Positions 16,575 to 23,571 of a stretch of DNA of 24,126 nucleotides are shown piece by piece. How positions within the stretch are numbered: position 1 is the stretch's first letter; every line of letters starts with the position of its first letter. The notes under the pieces were generated by a model. The model saw only the letters and a program-made list of their open reading frames with translations. It had not been told where the DNA came from and ran no database searches. Origin of the DNA: an uncultured Bacilli bacterium (GTDB lineage Bacteria > Bacillota_I > Bacilli_A > RF39 > UBA660). The position numbers and the translations under genes are program-made. Location of the stretch: the NCBI GenBank assembly GCA_944364005.1, contig CALVVW010000019.1, forward strand, positions 1 through 24,126, given 5' to 3'.

Positions 16575-17654
16575 CTACTCACCAACTAACTTTTCTATCT
16601 CATGATATATTTTAGTAAGAGAATCTTTTTTACCAAAGGAAGCACTAGCCTTTTTCATAGTTTGATACTTCATATCGTCAGATAAAATAGAAGTAATAGA
16701 AGTACAAAGTGCTTCTCCCGTAAAATCTTTCTCTTCTAAAATCGAACAAGCACCAGCATCTTCCAACTCTTTGGCATTTAAATATTGATGATTATGAGTA
16801 ACATAAGGAGATGGTACTAAAATAGAAGGTAGTCCAATTCCTGTAATCTCAGAAATAGTAGACGCCCCTGCTCGAGACACCATCAAATCAGCATCTTTCA
16901 TAATCTGAATTAACTCCTCAGTATAAGGAAGAAGAACAACATTACTAGGAATTTGAATATCTTGATAAGAATCATAATAAGCTTTTCCTGTAATCACTAG
17001 TACTTGATAATCTTGACCCTTAAACTTACCAATGGCATCTTTCAATTTTTGAGTCATTGTAGTAGACCCTAAAGATCCCATGACAATTAATACTAATTTT
17101 TTAGACGCAACAAAACCAAATTTAGTCTTAGAAATTTTTGGAATTGTTAAAATTTCTTCACTTCTAGGATTTCCTGTATAAATAGTCTTATTTTTTGGAA
17201 AATAAGAAATACTACCAGGTAATGAAACACAAATAAGATCAACAAAACGAGCCAAAAACTTATTAGAAAGTCCTGGAATAGAATTTTGTTCATGAATCAT
17301 AGTTTTAATATGTAACTGATGAGCAGCATACAAAACAGGAGCGGTAATATAGCCTCCTACCCCTATCACAATATCAGGCTTAAACTCACGAATAATCTGT
17401 TTTGATTTTCCAATAGCTTTAAAAAACTTACGTAAAACGGAAACATTAGAAAATATATTTTTTCGATTTAATCCTTGAATTTCAATACCAACAAAATCAA
17501 TTCCCTTTGCTGGAACAATATCCTTCTCCATTCTATCAGTAGTTCCTATATATAATACTTTACTTTTCTTATCCATCTGTTGAATTTTATGAATAATTGC
17601 TAACGCAGGATAAATATGTCCCCCTGTACCACCAGCTGCTACTATAACTCTCAT
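16575..17654 (-). CDS. murG: lipid II synthase MurG (GlcNAc transferase)
   Basis: 359 aa. Peripheral membrane glycosyltransferase (GT28, GT-B fold) that adds GlcNAc from UDP-GlcNAc to lipid I, giving lipid II. The N-terminal loop is GGTGGHIYPALAI (8-20). GVGGYITAPV and HEQNSIPGLSNK complete the lipid I-facing half. The C-terminal donor half has SRAGASTISEITGIGLPSI with the uracil-ribose-binding Glu, and THNHQYLNA. The usual GGSxGA loop reads MGSLGS here, a conservative variant. First gene of the murG-murB-divIB-GT1..GT5 unit, with a promoter about 70 bases upstream. Confidence 0.96.
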   Translation of the reverse strand: MRVIVAAGGTGGHIYPALAIIHKIQQMDKKSKVLYIGTTDRMEKDIVPAKGIDFVGIEIQGLNRKNIFSNVSVLRKFFKAIGKSKQIIREFKPDIVIGVGGYITAPVLYAAHQLHIKTMIHEQNSIPGLSNKFLARFVDLICVSLPGSISYFPKNKTIYTGNPRSEEILTIPKISKTKFGFVASKKLVLIVMGSLGSTTMTQKLKDAIGKFKGQDYQVLVITGKAYYDSYQDIQIPSNVVLLPYTEELIQIMKDADLMVSRAGASTISEITGIGLPSILVPSPYVTHNHQYLNAKELEDAGACSILEEKDFTGEALCTSITSILSDDMKYQTMKKASASFGKKDSLTKIYHEIEKLVGE

Positions 17655-17721
17655 GTCTTCACATCCTAAATCAGTAAATTTTATTCCAAATAACTAAAAT
17701 ATATCCATAAATGATAACAAA

Positions 17722-17750
17722 ATTATACCTCATATTGTAAAATAAGTAAA
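17722..17750 (-). promoter_or_regulatory. murG: promoter of the murG operon
   Basis: Minus strand: -35 TTTACT (17750-17745), 17 bases, -10 TATAAT (17727-17722), giving a leader of about 60 bases before the murG ATG. It is the only good promoter seen upstream of the array; no convincing internal promoter was found before ftsA. Confidence 0.55.
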
Positions 17751-17781
17751 TAAAGTTAATTATTTTTTAAGTGTTATATTC

Positions 17782-18228
17782 CTATAAAATAGCATGGTTT
17801 ACAAATTCTTCCAAAGACAAAAACAATTCAAGCTTATCATCACGATATACAATTTTATTATCATGTTTTTTTATCATATCAATAACAACAGGAACAAAAA
17901 ACCACTGAACCTCTGAAAGTTCCTCTTCCTGAATAGAAAACTCATCTACTGACAAATTACAAATAACATAAAAGAAATAAGTATTCTGTGAGTCAAATTT
18001 TCCAAAAGAAAAAGAAAAAATCTGCTCTAAACTAACCGTAACTCCCAATTCTTCATTAAGTTCTCTTAATGCTGCCTCTTTAGGTGTTTCACCATTCTCA
18101 ACATGACCAGTACATAATGCCCAAGTATTAGGAAAATATTTTTTATTAGCACTTCTTTTTTGAAGTAACACTTGTCCTTGATTATTCAAAACAAATACAG
18201 AAATTTCATGACATAACACATCGCTCAT
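17782..18228 (-). CDS. NUDIX hydrolase
   Basis: 148 aa, a single NUDIX domain. The full box GX5EX7REUXEEXGU is present as GHVENGETPKEAALRELNEELGV split around residues 41-63; its Glu residues bind Mg2+. The preceding QKRSANKKYFPNTWAL is typical of NUDIX enzymes close to the isopentenyl-diphosphate isomerase/YfcD side of the family, but the Cys and His set that would prove an isomerase is not evident. Likely a small-molecule diphosphatase of unknown substrate. No hairpin follows its stop codon before the murG promoter, so some read-through into murG is possible. Start ATG 18228 has only a weak AGG ahead of it. Confidence 0.85.
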   Translation of the reverse strand: MSDVLCHEISVFVLNNQGQVLLQKRSANKKYFPNTWALCTGHVENGETPKEAALRELNEELGVTVSLEQIFSFSFGKFDSQNTYFFYVICNLSVDEFSIQEEELSEVQWFFVPVVIDMIKKHDNKIVYRDDKLELFLSLEEFVNHAIL

Positions 18229-18311
18229 CTACATAATACCTAAGTCAATTTTATAACTTCCCTTTCATGTGAAATATTCATATACAGTATACCATACTTT
18301 TAAAACTAACA

Positions 18312-18340
18312 TTGTCATACACGAAAAAATATGATAAACT
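18312..18340 (+). promoter_or_regulatory. tmcAL: promoter of tmcAL-gmk, extended -10
   Basis: -35 TTGTCA (18312-18317), 17-base spacer, -10 TAAACT (18335-18340) preceded by TGA, an extended -10. It lies 25 bases before the ATG. Confidence 0.6.
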
Positions 18341-18365
18341 AATCTAACAAGAAAAGAGGGATACT

Positions 18366-19529
18366 ATGGCAAGTGTTGGAATTATTGCAGAATATAATCC
18401 ATTTCATAATGGTCATCTCTACCAAATACAAGAAATTAAAAGAAAATATCCAAATGACACCATTATCATTGCAATGAGTGGAAATTTTACACAACGAGGA
18501 GAACCAGCAATCATAGATAAATGGACTCGTGCACATCTTGCTATCGAAAATGGCGCAGATTTAATAGTAGAAATTCCCTATGCTTTCACAGTACAAAGTG
18601 CTGACTACTATAGCTATGCCGGAATTACCTTACTAGAAAATTTAAAAGTAGATAAATTAATATTTGGAAGTGAATCTAATAACATAGAAAATATCACAGA
18701 AATTGCTAAAGCACAATTAGAACAAGAAGACTTTAACAAATTAGTAAAAATATATTCAAAATTTGGTTATAACTATCCCTCTGCTCTATCTTTAGCCTTA
18801 AAAGATTTAACTGGAAAAGTAATAAAAGAACCAAATGACATCTTAGGTATTACTTATATAAAAACAATATTAAAACATAAGTACAAAATAAAGCCAATGG
18901 CAATAAAAAGAACAAATGACTATCACAACAAAGAATTAACCGGTACCATTAGTAGTGCAACATCAATTAGAGAAAATTTATACAACTTAGAAAAAATAAA
19001 AGATAGTGTCCCTAAAAATACATATAAAGCACTAACAACCAAAACACTACATAAAAAAGAAGACTATTTTAACTATTTAAAATACAAAATAATAACCGAA
19101 GAAAACTTAGAAAATTACCATCTAGTAGAACCAGATCTAGCAATAAAATTAAAAAAAGAAATAATGAATACAAACTCTTATGATGAATTAATTCAAAAAG
19201 TAAAATCTAAACATCAAACTTATAGTAAAATATCTCGTGCCCTACTTCATATATTATGTAATTATAAAAAAGAAGAAGCACAAAATAATAAAGAAATAAT
19301 CTATATCCGCTTACTAGGATTTAATACTAAAGGAAAAGAGTATCTAAATAAACATAAAAAAGAAATATCACTACCATTGATTAGCAAAATTTCAAAAGAA
19401 AAAGATAAAATGTTAGAGTTAGAATTAAATACAACTAAGATTTATACCCTACCATATAAAGAAAGCGAATCTGAATATAAGAAAGAATATCAAACAAATC
19501 TATATATAAAGGAGAATGAATATGATTAA
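18366..19529 (+). CDS. tmcAL: tRNA(Met) cytidine acetate ligase TmcAL (YlbM)
   Basis: 387 aa, family length. It makes N4-acetylcytidine at the wobble position of elongator tRNA(Met) by activating acetate with ATP, as shown for Bacillus YlbM. The N-terminal nucleotidyltransferase fold has GIIAEYNPFHNGH (residues 5-17), whose HxGH-like element binds ATP. Further family motifs are MSGNFTQRGEPAI, DKWTRAH, GADLIVEIP, SADYYSYAGI, LGITYIK, RTNDYH and SATSIRE. AAGAGGG precedes ATG 18366 by five bases. It overlaps gmk by 8 bases, a likely two-gene operon. The C-terminal third is Lys-rich and less conserved. Confidence 0.93.
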   Translation: MASVGIIAEYNPFHNGHLYQIQEIKRKYPNDTIIIAMSGNFTQRGEPAIIDKWTRAHLAIENGADLIVEIPYAFTVQSADYYSYAGITLLENLKVDKLIFGSESNNIENITEIAKAQLEQEDFNKLVKIYSKFGYNYPSALSLALKDLTGKVIKEPNDILGITYIKTILKHKYKIKPMAIKRTNDYHNKELTGTISSATSIRENLYNLEKIKDSVPKNTYKALTTKTLHKKEDYFNYLKYKIITEENLENYHLVEPDLAIKLKKEIMNTNSYDELIQKVKSKHQTYSKISRALLHILCNYKKEEAQNNKEIIYIRLLGFNTKGKEYLNKHKKEISLPLISKISKEKDKMLELELNTTKIYTLPYKESESEYKKEYQTNLYIKENEYD

Positions 19530-20211
19530 AAGAAAAAAAAGTGGAGAACTAATTATAATATCAGGAACAACCTGTGCAGGAAAAGGAACAGTAATTGATA
19601 AATTACTAGAAAGAAATGATAATTTATCTCTATCCCTATCCTATACCTCACGCCCTATGCGTCCTGGAGAAGTGGATGGTGTAGATTATAAATTTATATC
19701 TCATGAAGAATTTGAAGAAAAAATTAAGCATGGAGATTTCTTAGAATATGCTAAAGTTAGGTATGGAGAATATTTTGGAACACCAAAAGAAGAAGTAAAA
19801 AAATTACTATCTACAGGAAAAGATGTCATACTAGAAATAGACGTACAAGGAGCTAGACAAATAAAAGAAATTTTCCCTGAAACTATTTTAATATTTATCA
19901 TGGCCCCAAGTATGAGTGAAGTAAAAAAGAGAATAAAAACAAGAGGAAAAGAAACAAAAGAACAAGTCTTAGACAGATTTATTACTGCTTATAAAGAAAT
20001 CAATGAAATACCAAAATACAACTATGTAGTAGTAAATGATAACTTAGAAGATGCAGTAGAAAAAGTAGAAGCAATACTAATTAGTGAAAAGTGCCGTGTA
20101 GATAGAATTGAAGAAATAGCCGTAGAAAATCAAGAAGAATTTATGCACGAATTATTACTAGAAGATGAAAAAGAATTTAAAAATGACTCTATAGCAGAAA
20201 AAATAGACTAA
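19522..20211 (+). CDS. gmk: guanylate kinase
   Basis: 229 aa. Phosphorylates GMP to GDP with ATP. P-loop GTTCAGKGT (15-23), GMP-binding YTSRPMRPGEVDGVDY, FLEYA, YFGTP, ILEIDVQGA and the lid RIKTRGKE are all present. A C-terminal acidic extension of about 25 residues after the usual end is uncommon and of unknown use. The start is ATG 19522, seven bases after GGAG; ATG 19516 is in frame but sits almost on that site. The usual partner rpoZ does not follow; a terminator does. Confidence 0.96.
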   Translation: MIKRKKSGELIIISGTTCAGKGTVIDKLLERNDNLSLSLSYTSRPMRPGEVDGVDYKFISHEEFEEKIKHGDFLEYAKVRYGEYFGTPKEEVKKLLSTGKDVILEIDVQGARQIKEIFPETILIFIMAPSMSEVKKRIKTRGKETKEQVLDRFITAYKEINEIPKYNYVVVNDNLEDAVEKVEAILISEKCRVDRIEEIAVENQEEFMHELLLEDEKEFKNDSIAEKID

Positions 20212-20239
20212 AAAATACATTCAACTCGAATGTATTTTT
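20211..20239. terminator. bidirectional terminator between gmk and the 98-aa gene
   Basis: A 12-bp perfect stem (AAAAATACATTC at 20211-20222, partner 20228-20239) with a 5-base loop. A T run follows on either strand. Both flanking genes end in it. Confidence 0.75.
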
Positions 20240-20534
20240 ATTTGCACTTTTGTAATGGTTTTTCTTCTATGGAATGTTGCTGAGTTTCTCTATTCTGAAG
20301 AATATCTTTAATAAAAGGAGGTTCTCTATCCGTAATTTTAGAAAAAGAAGACTGCAATAACAGCAAATTAAAAGAATCTAATTTTTCAAAAGAATCAACA
20401 GAAATATCATAAACTCTATCTTCTTTCATTGCACGATAAGTAGATAAAAATAATTCCATAGCTTCTCCACTATCCCATTTCAAAACATCTGCCGTAAACT
20501 CAAAAAATGAATATAATCTATCACTATCTATCAA
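20238..20534 (-). CDS. unknown 98-aa protein, TTG start
   Basis: No family recognised. The product is mainly helical in appearance, with acidic and aromatic residues (LYSFFEFTADVLKW, MELFLSTYRAMK), no membrane segment, and a polar Gln/Glu/Lys tail ending QKCK. The start is TTG at 20534: the codon just before it is a stop, GGAAGGA lies six bases upstream, and the next in-frame ATG is 26 codons further in. It follows the 37-aa gene by 18 bases and probably shares its promoter. Confidence 0.55.
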   Translation of the reverse strand: MIDSDRLYSFFEFTADVLKWDSGEAMELFLSTYRAMKEDRVYDISVDSFEKLDSFNLLLLQSSFSKITDREPPFIKDILQNRETQQHSIEEKPLQKCK

Positions 20535-20552
20535 TTACATTCCTTCCATCAT

Positions 20553-20666
20553 CTATCTAGGAAGTTGATTAATCATCTCCATTCGTTTACTTTCTTGATT
20601 TTTAAAATGATCAAGAACTTCTTGCACAGCTTCCACTTTTAATCCTTTTTGTTCTGGTAAAAACAT
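20553..20666 (-). CDS. small hypothetical protein, 37 aa
   Basis: ATG 20666 to TAG 20553, with a very strong GAGGTGA ribosome site and a promoter at the right distance. The product is MFLPEQKGLKVEAVQEVL followed by a charged helix (DHFKNQESKRMEMINQL). It is probably one amphipathic helix. No family known. The segment VQEVL is shared with the 56-aa protein at 5615-5785. It is the first gene of a likely two-gene unit with the 98-aa gene. Confidence 0.5.
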   Translation of the reverse strand: MFLPEQKGLKVEAVQEVLDHFKNQESKRMEMINQLPR

Positions 20667-20684
20667 AAAATCACCTCATTTTAT

Positions 20685-20713
20685 ATTTTAGCGTTTTTCT
20701 AATCATAACTCAA
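20685..20713 (-). promoter_or_regulatory. promoter of the 37-aa/98-aa unit
   Basis: Minus strand: -35 TTGAGT (20713-20708), 17 bases, -10 TAAAAT (20690-20685). The GAGGTGA site begins about seven bases after the -10, so the leader would be nearly absent. Confidence 0.5.
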
Positions 20714-20719
20714 GATTAA

Positions 20720-20728
20720 TGATATAAT
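20720..20728 (+). promoter_or_regulatory. extended -10 promoter of the 108-aa gene
   Basis: TGATATAAT at 20720-20728, 19 bases before the ATG. No clear -35, which is usual with extended -10 boxes. It overlaps the divergent promoter region of the 37-aa gene. Confidence 0.5.
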
Positions 20729-20747
20729 AAAAGAATAAGGAGGAGTT

Positions 20748-21074
20748 ATGAAAGAAAGAATCTTAAACTATGTAAAAGAAACAGATAAATTAATAGAAGG
20801 AAAAGAAAAAATAACAAAAGAAAGATTAGAGTATCACCTAATACAAATCGAACAATTCCAGCATGAAAGACTGATACATTTAATCGTAACTGCCTTTGTA
20901 GGTATTATCGCAATATTATTTTTATTATTTGGTCTATTAGAAGAAAATCTAGGATTACTAATTGCCTTTTTAGGATTAATGTGTCTATTTGTTCCTTACA
21001 TTCTACACTATTATTTATTAGAAAATAATGTACAAAAAATGTATTATCAATACGATAAATTATTAAAAAAATAA
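20748..21074 (+). CDS. small two-TM membrane protein, 108 aa
   Basis: Function unknown. A charged N-terminal helix (1-40, possibly coiled-coil) is followed by two adjoining hydrophobic segments (about 43-62 and 67-91) and a short charged tail (LLENNVQKMYYQYDKLLKK). Both ends are probably cytoplasmic. AAGGAGGAG precedes the ATG. Monocistronic, with its own extended -10 promoter and a terminator after it. Confidence 0.7.
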   Translation: MKERILNYVKETDKLIEGKEKITKERLEYHLIQIEQFQHERLIHLIVTAFVGIIAILFLLFGLLEENLGLLIAFLGLMCLFVPYILHYYLLENNVQKMYYQYDKLLKK

Positions 21075-21099
21075 ATACTCTTTACATGAGCATTTATTT
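21069..21099. terminator. bidirectional terminator between convergent genes
   Basis: Arms 21069-21080 and 21088-21099 pair with one internal A.C mismatch around a 7-base loop; T runs lie on both sides. It ends the 108-aa gene (plus) and the 133-aa gene (minus). Confidence 0.6.
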
Positions 21100-21101
21100 T
21101 T

Positions 21102-21503
21102 TTATACTTTCCTAATCATGCCACTTAATACTTTACGACGTTGCTTAATATCACTTCTATTATCTTTTAAATCATAATAAGAATCAATAACTCGCTCACT
21201 ATCACGAATAGGTAAAATTCCAAACTCTTCTAATTCCTGAAATAAATCTTGTCTAGAACCATAATGTAATTCTTCCCTATAAATACCACGAGACAATTCT
21301 AAAGATTCCCAGTAATTAACTAATTCTTTAGGAAAATGAACATTGGACTTATATATCATTCTTCCCGTTTTTGGAGCGTAAACTAAATTATATAATTTAA
21401 CCCTCATAGTATCGTGATAATGATCATGACGCACTTCATAAACCGTCCCAACGGATATTCCAAGAGACATTCCTCTCTCAGAGAAAAAAATTTCATATTT
21501 CAT
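21102..21503 (-). CDS. unknown protein, 133 aa, tandem paralogue of its neighbour
   Basis: Clearly related to the 140-aa product just upstream: both share KLYN, YAP/YLP, NVHFPKxLVNYxESLxL near 54-70, SRQDLFxEL near 83-91 and a GxxP turn, in the same order. N-terminal part is beta-like (MKYEIFF, SLGISVGTVYEV), the rest charged and helical. No signal peptide or membrane segment. The family is unknown to me. AAGGGGA precedes the ATG, 17 bases after the stop of its paralogue. The C-terminal tail is basic (KQRRKVLSGMIRKV). Confidence 0.7.
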   Translation of the reverse strand: MKYEIFFSERGMSLGISVGTVYEVRHDHYHDTMRVKLYNLVYAPKTGRMIYKSNVHFPKELVNYWESLELSRGIYREELHYGSRQDLFQELEEFGILPIRDSERVIDSYYDLKDNRSDIKQRRKVLSGMIRKV

Positions 21504-21520
21504 ACTTATCCCCTTAACTA

Positions 21521-21943
21521 TTATTGCTTGCTTTCACTATTTTTCATATTGTAGGCCAAATTTTGTTGATATCTTAAAATACGTTGTTTTGCTATTTCTG
21601 ACTGTACTTTCTTATCAGAATACTCATTTATCATAGACAAATATTCCTCCCATGGACATAATCCAAGACTTTGTAATTCCGAAAATAAATCTTGTCTAGA
21701 TACATACCGAGAAGAATCTAAATGCCATAAATCTAATGATTCATAATAGTTTACTAATTTTTTAGGAAAATGAACATTATTATTATAAATAAATTCTTCT
21801 TTTCTAGGCAAATATAAGACATTATATAACTTAATATGATCAAAACGCTCTCCAAATTTATAACTTTCTAAAGCATAAGCCGTTCCAATAGAAACCCCTA
21901 AACAAGTACCTAACTCCGTCGCAACAAATTCGTATCTTTTCAT
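21521..21943 (-). CDS. unknown protein, 140 aa, tandem paralogue of its neighbour
   Basis: First gene of a two-gene unit with the 133-aa paralogue. Shared core: NNVHFPKKLVNYYESLDL (56-73), SRQDLFSEL (82-90) and GLCPW. It has Cys residues absent from its neighbour. N-terminus MKRYEFVATELGTCLGVSIGT is beta-like and predicted soluble. AGGAGGG precedes the ATG at good spacing. The two copies have diverged a lot outside the core, so the duplication looks old. No function can be assigned. Confidence 0.7.
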   Translation of the reverse strand: MKRYEFVATELGTCLGVSIGTAYALESYKFGERFDHIKLYNVLYLPRKEEFIYNNNVHFPKKLVNYYESLDLWHLDSSRYVSRQDLFSELQSLGLCPWEEYLSMINEYSDKKVQSEIAKQRILRYQQNLAYNMKNSESKQ

Positions 21944-21966
21944 ATATTTCCCTCCTGAATAATTTC

Positions 21967-21975
21967 ATTATAACA
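21967..21975 (-). promoter_or_regulatory. extended -10 promoter of the paralogue pair
   Basis: TGTTATAAT on the minus strand (21975-21967), 23 bases before the ATG and directly after the T tail of the pyk terminator. No clear -35. Confidence 0.45.
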
Positions 21976-21988
21976 AAAAAGCAAAAAA

Positions 21989-22008
21989 AAGATATCATCA
22001 GATATCTT
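21989..22008 (-). terminator. pyk: pyk terminator
   Basis: Stem AAGATATC / GATATCTT with a 4-base loop, overlapping the pyk stop codon and followed on the minus strand by eight T residues, then GCTTTTTTG. Confidence 0.7.
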
Positions 22009-23422
22009 ATTCGCTAATTTCTTCAATTTTCATTAAATTAGTTGGTCTAGATTCACCAGTGTTAGGGAAACTTCCAGTAGTAACTACAATATCTCCCTTT
22101 TCTAAATCCATAAATTGTTTTGCTCTCTTAATACTTTCAGTTAAAACTTCATCTGTAGAATTACAAATTGGCATAACAATTGGATAAACTCCCCAGTTTA
22201 AAGCTAGACGACGACCATCTTTTTCAGAAGGACAAAGTCCTGCAATAATTGCATTTGGTTTTAAGTTACTAATTGTTCTAGCAGTTCTACCACTAATAGT
22301 AGCAGCACAAATTAGTTTTGCTCCTAAACGATTAGCACTAGCAACTACGCTCTCAGCAATAGCAGTTGGAATATCATCAACTGTTTTAACTCCAGAAATA
22401 TAATCAAATCTTGCGTATTCTTCAGTAACTTCACAAATCTTAGCCATAGCTGCAACAGTTTCAATTGGATGTTTACCAATAGTAGTTTCACCACTTAACA
22501 TAACAGCATCAGTACCATCTAAAACAGCATTAGCAATATCACTAGTTTCTGCTCTCTTAGGACGTGCATTTTCCATCATTGTCTCAAGCATTTCAGTTGC
22601 AACAACACAGATTTTTCCCATACGACGACAAGTCTTAATCATATCCTTTTGAACAATAGGTAAACGTTCACTTGGAATTTCAGTACCTAAGTCTCCTCTA
22701 GCAACCATAACACCATCAGATACTTCTAGGATTTCTTCTAAGTTCTTAATTCCTAAGTCACTTTCAATTTTACAAATAATTTGTAAATCTTCTCTTCCGT
22801 GTTCCTTTAAAATTTCTTTAATCTCTAATACATCTTCTTTAGAAGAAACAAATGAAATTGCTAAATATTCTCCACCATGTTCACAAGCATATTTTAAATC
22901 AGCACGATCTAAATCACTAACATAAGGAATATTTAATTTAATACCAGGAACACTCATACTCTTACGGTTTCCAAGAGTTCCACCATTAATAACCTTACAA
23001 GTAACACCATCTTCTTCAACACTAATAACTTCAAGTTTCATCTTAGCATTTTCAAGTAAGATAATATCACCAACACTTAAGCTATCAAGTGCTTCAGGAT
23101 GATTAACAGTAAATCTTTCTTCATTACCAAGAACATTGTCCTTAACAATACGAATAATCTTACCAGGAATTAATTCAATAGAATCATTCTCTAACATTCC
23201 ACTACGGAATTCTGGTCCTTTAGTATCCCAAAGGATAGCAACATTCTTACCAGTACGTCTTCTAACTTCACGTACAGAAGCACAAGCTTGTTCTCTTTCC
23301 TCAATTGTAGCATGAGTAAAATTAATTCTAGCAACATTCATTCCAGCCAAAACCATTTGTTCCATGACATCTGGTTGATTAGAAGAAGGTCCTATACTAC
23401 AAATTATTTTTGTCTTTTTCAT
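22007..23422 (-). CDS. pyk: pyruvate kinase
   Basis: 471 aa. Last ATP-forming step of glycolysis: phosphoenolpyruvate plus ADP gives pyruvate plus ATP. The N-terminal barrel opens TKIICSIGPSS; ARINFTHA carries substrate residues R32 and N34. WDTKGPEFRSG has Glu71 at the position that marks K+-dependent enzymes. The Mg2+ and PEP site ARGDLGTEIP and the VATEMLETMM and DAVMLSGET segments are intact. Length is that of the basic enzyme; the extra C-terminal PEP-utiliser-like domain of Bacillus pyruvate kinases is absent. AAGGAG precedes ATG 23422. Monocistronic by its own promoter and terminator. Confidence 0.97.
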   Translation of the reverse strand: MKKTKIICSIGPSSNQPDVMEQMVLAGMNVARINFTHATIEEREQACASVREVRRRTGKNVAILWDTKGPEFRSGMLENDSIELIPGKIIRIVKDNVLGNEERFTVNHPEALDSLSVGDIILLENAKMKLEVISVEEDGVTCKVINGGTLGNRKSMSVPGIKLNIPYVSDLDRADLKYACEHGGEYLAISFVSSKEDVLEIKEILKEHGREDLQIICKIESDLGIKNLEEILEVSDGVMVARGDLGTEIPSERLPIVQKDMIKTCRRMGKICVVATEMLETMMENARPKRAETSDIANAVLDGTDAVMLSGETTIGKHPIETVAAMAKICEVTEEYARFDYISGVKTVDDIPTAIAESVVASANRLGAKLICAATISGRTARTISNLKPNAIIAGLCPSEKDGRRLALNWGVYPIVMPICNSTDEVLTESIKRAKQFMDLEKGDIVVTTGSFPNTGESRPTNLMKIEEISE

Positions 23423-23451
23423 AATTCACTACTCCTTTTCAAACAGATATA

Positions 23452-23480
23452 ATTATACACTAAAACTAATAATTTGTATA
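23452..23480 (-). promoter_or_regulatory. pyk: pyk promoter
   Basis: Minus strand: -35 TATACA (23480-23475), 17 bases, -10 TATAAT (23457-23452), 29 bases before the ATG. Confidence 0.5.
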
Positions 23481-23536
23481 GATTTTTTTATCATTTTAAT
23501 TATATCTTTTACCAAATTTTATAAATTTATACAAAA

Positions 23537-23563
23537 CAAAAGACTATTATAAAAAACAGTCTT
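23537..23563 (-). terminator. mutM: probable mutM terminator
   Basis: Minus-strand hairpin AAGACTGTT / AATAGTCTT (nine pairs, one G.U) with a TTTTAT loop, followed by TTGTTTTG. It begins eight bases after the mutM stop codon. AT-rich and therefore less certain. Confidence 0.4.
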
Positions 23564-23571
23564 CTAAATAT

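Noticed and set aside
17655..17781. Riboswitch or structured leader before murG.
   Set aside because: The 127-base gap shows a promoter and AT-rich sequence but no convincing stem structure or known aptamer motif.
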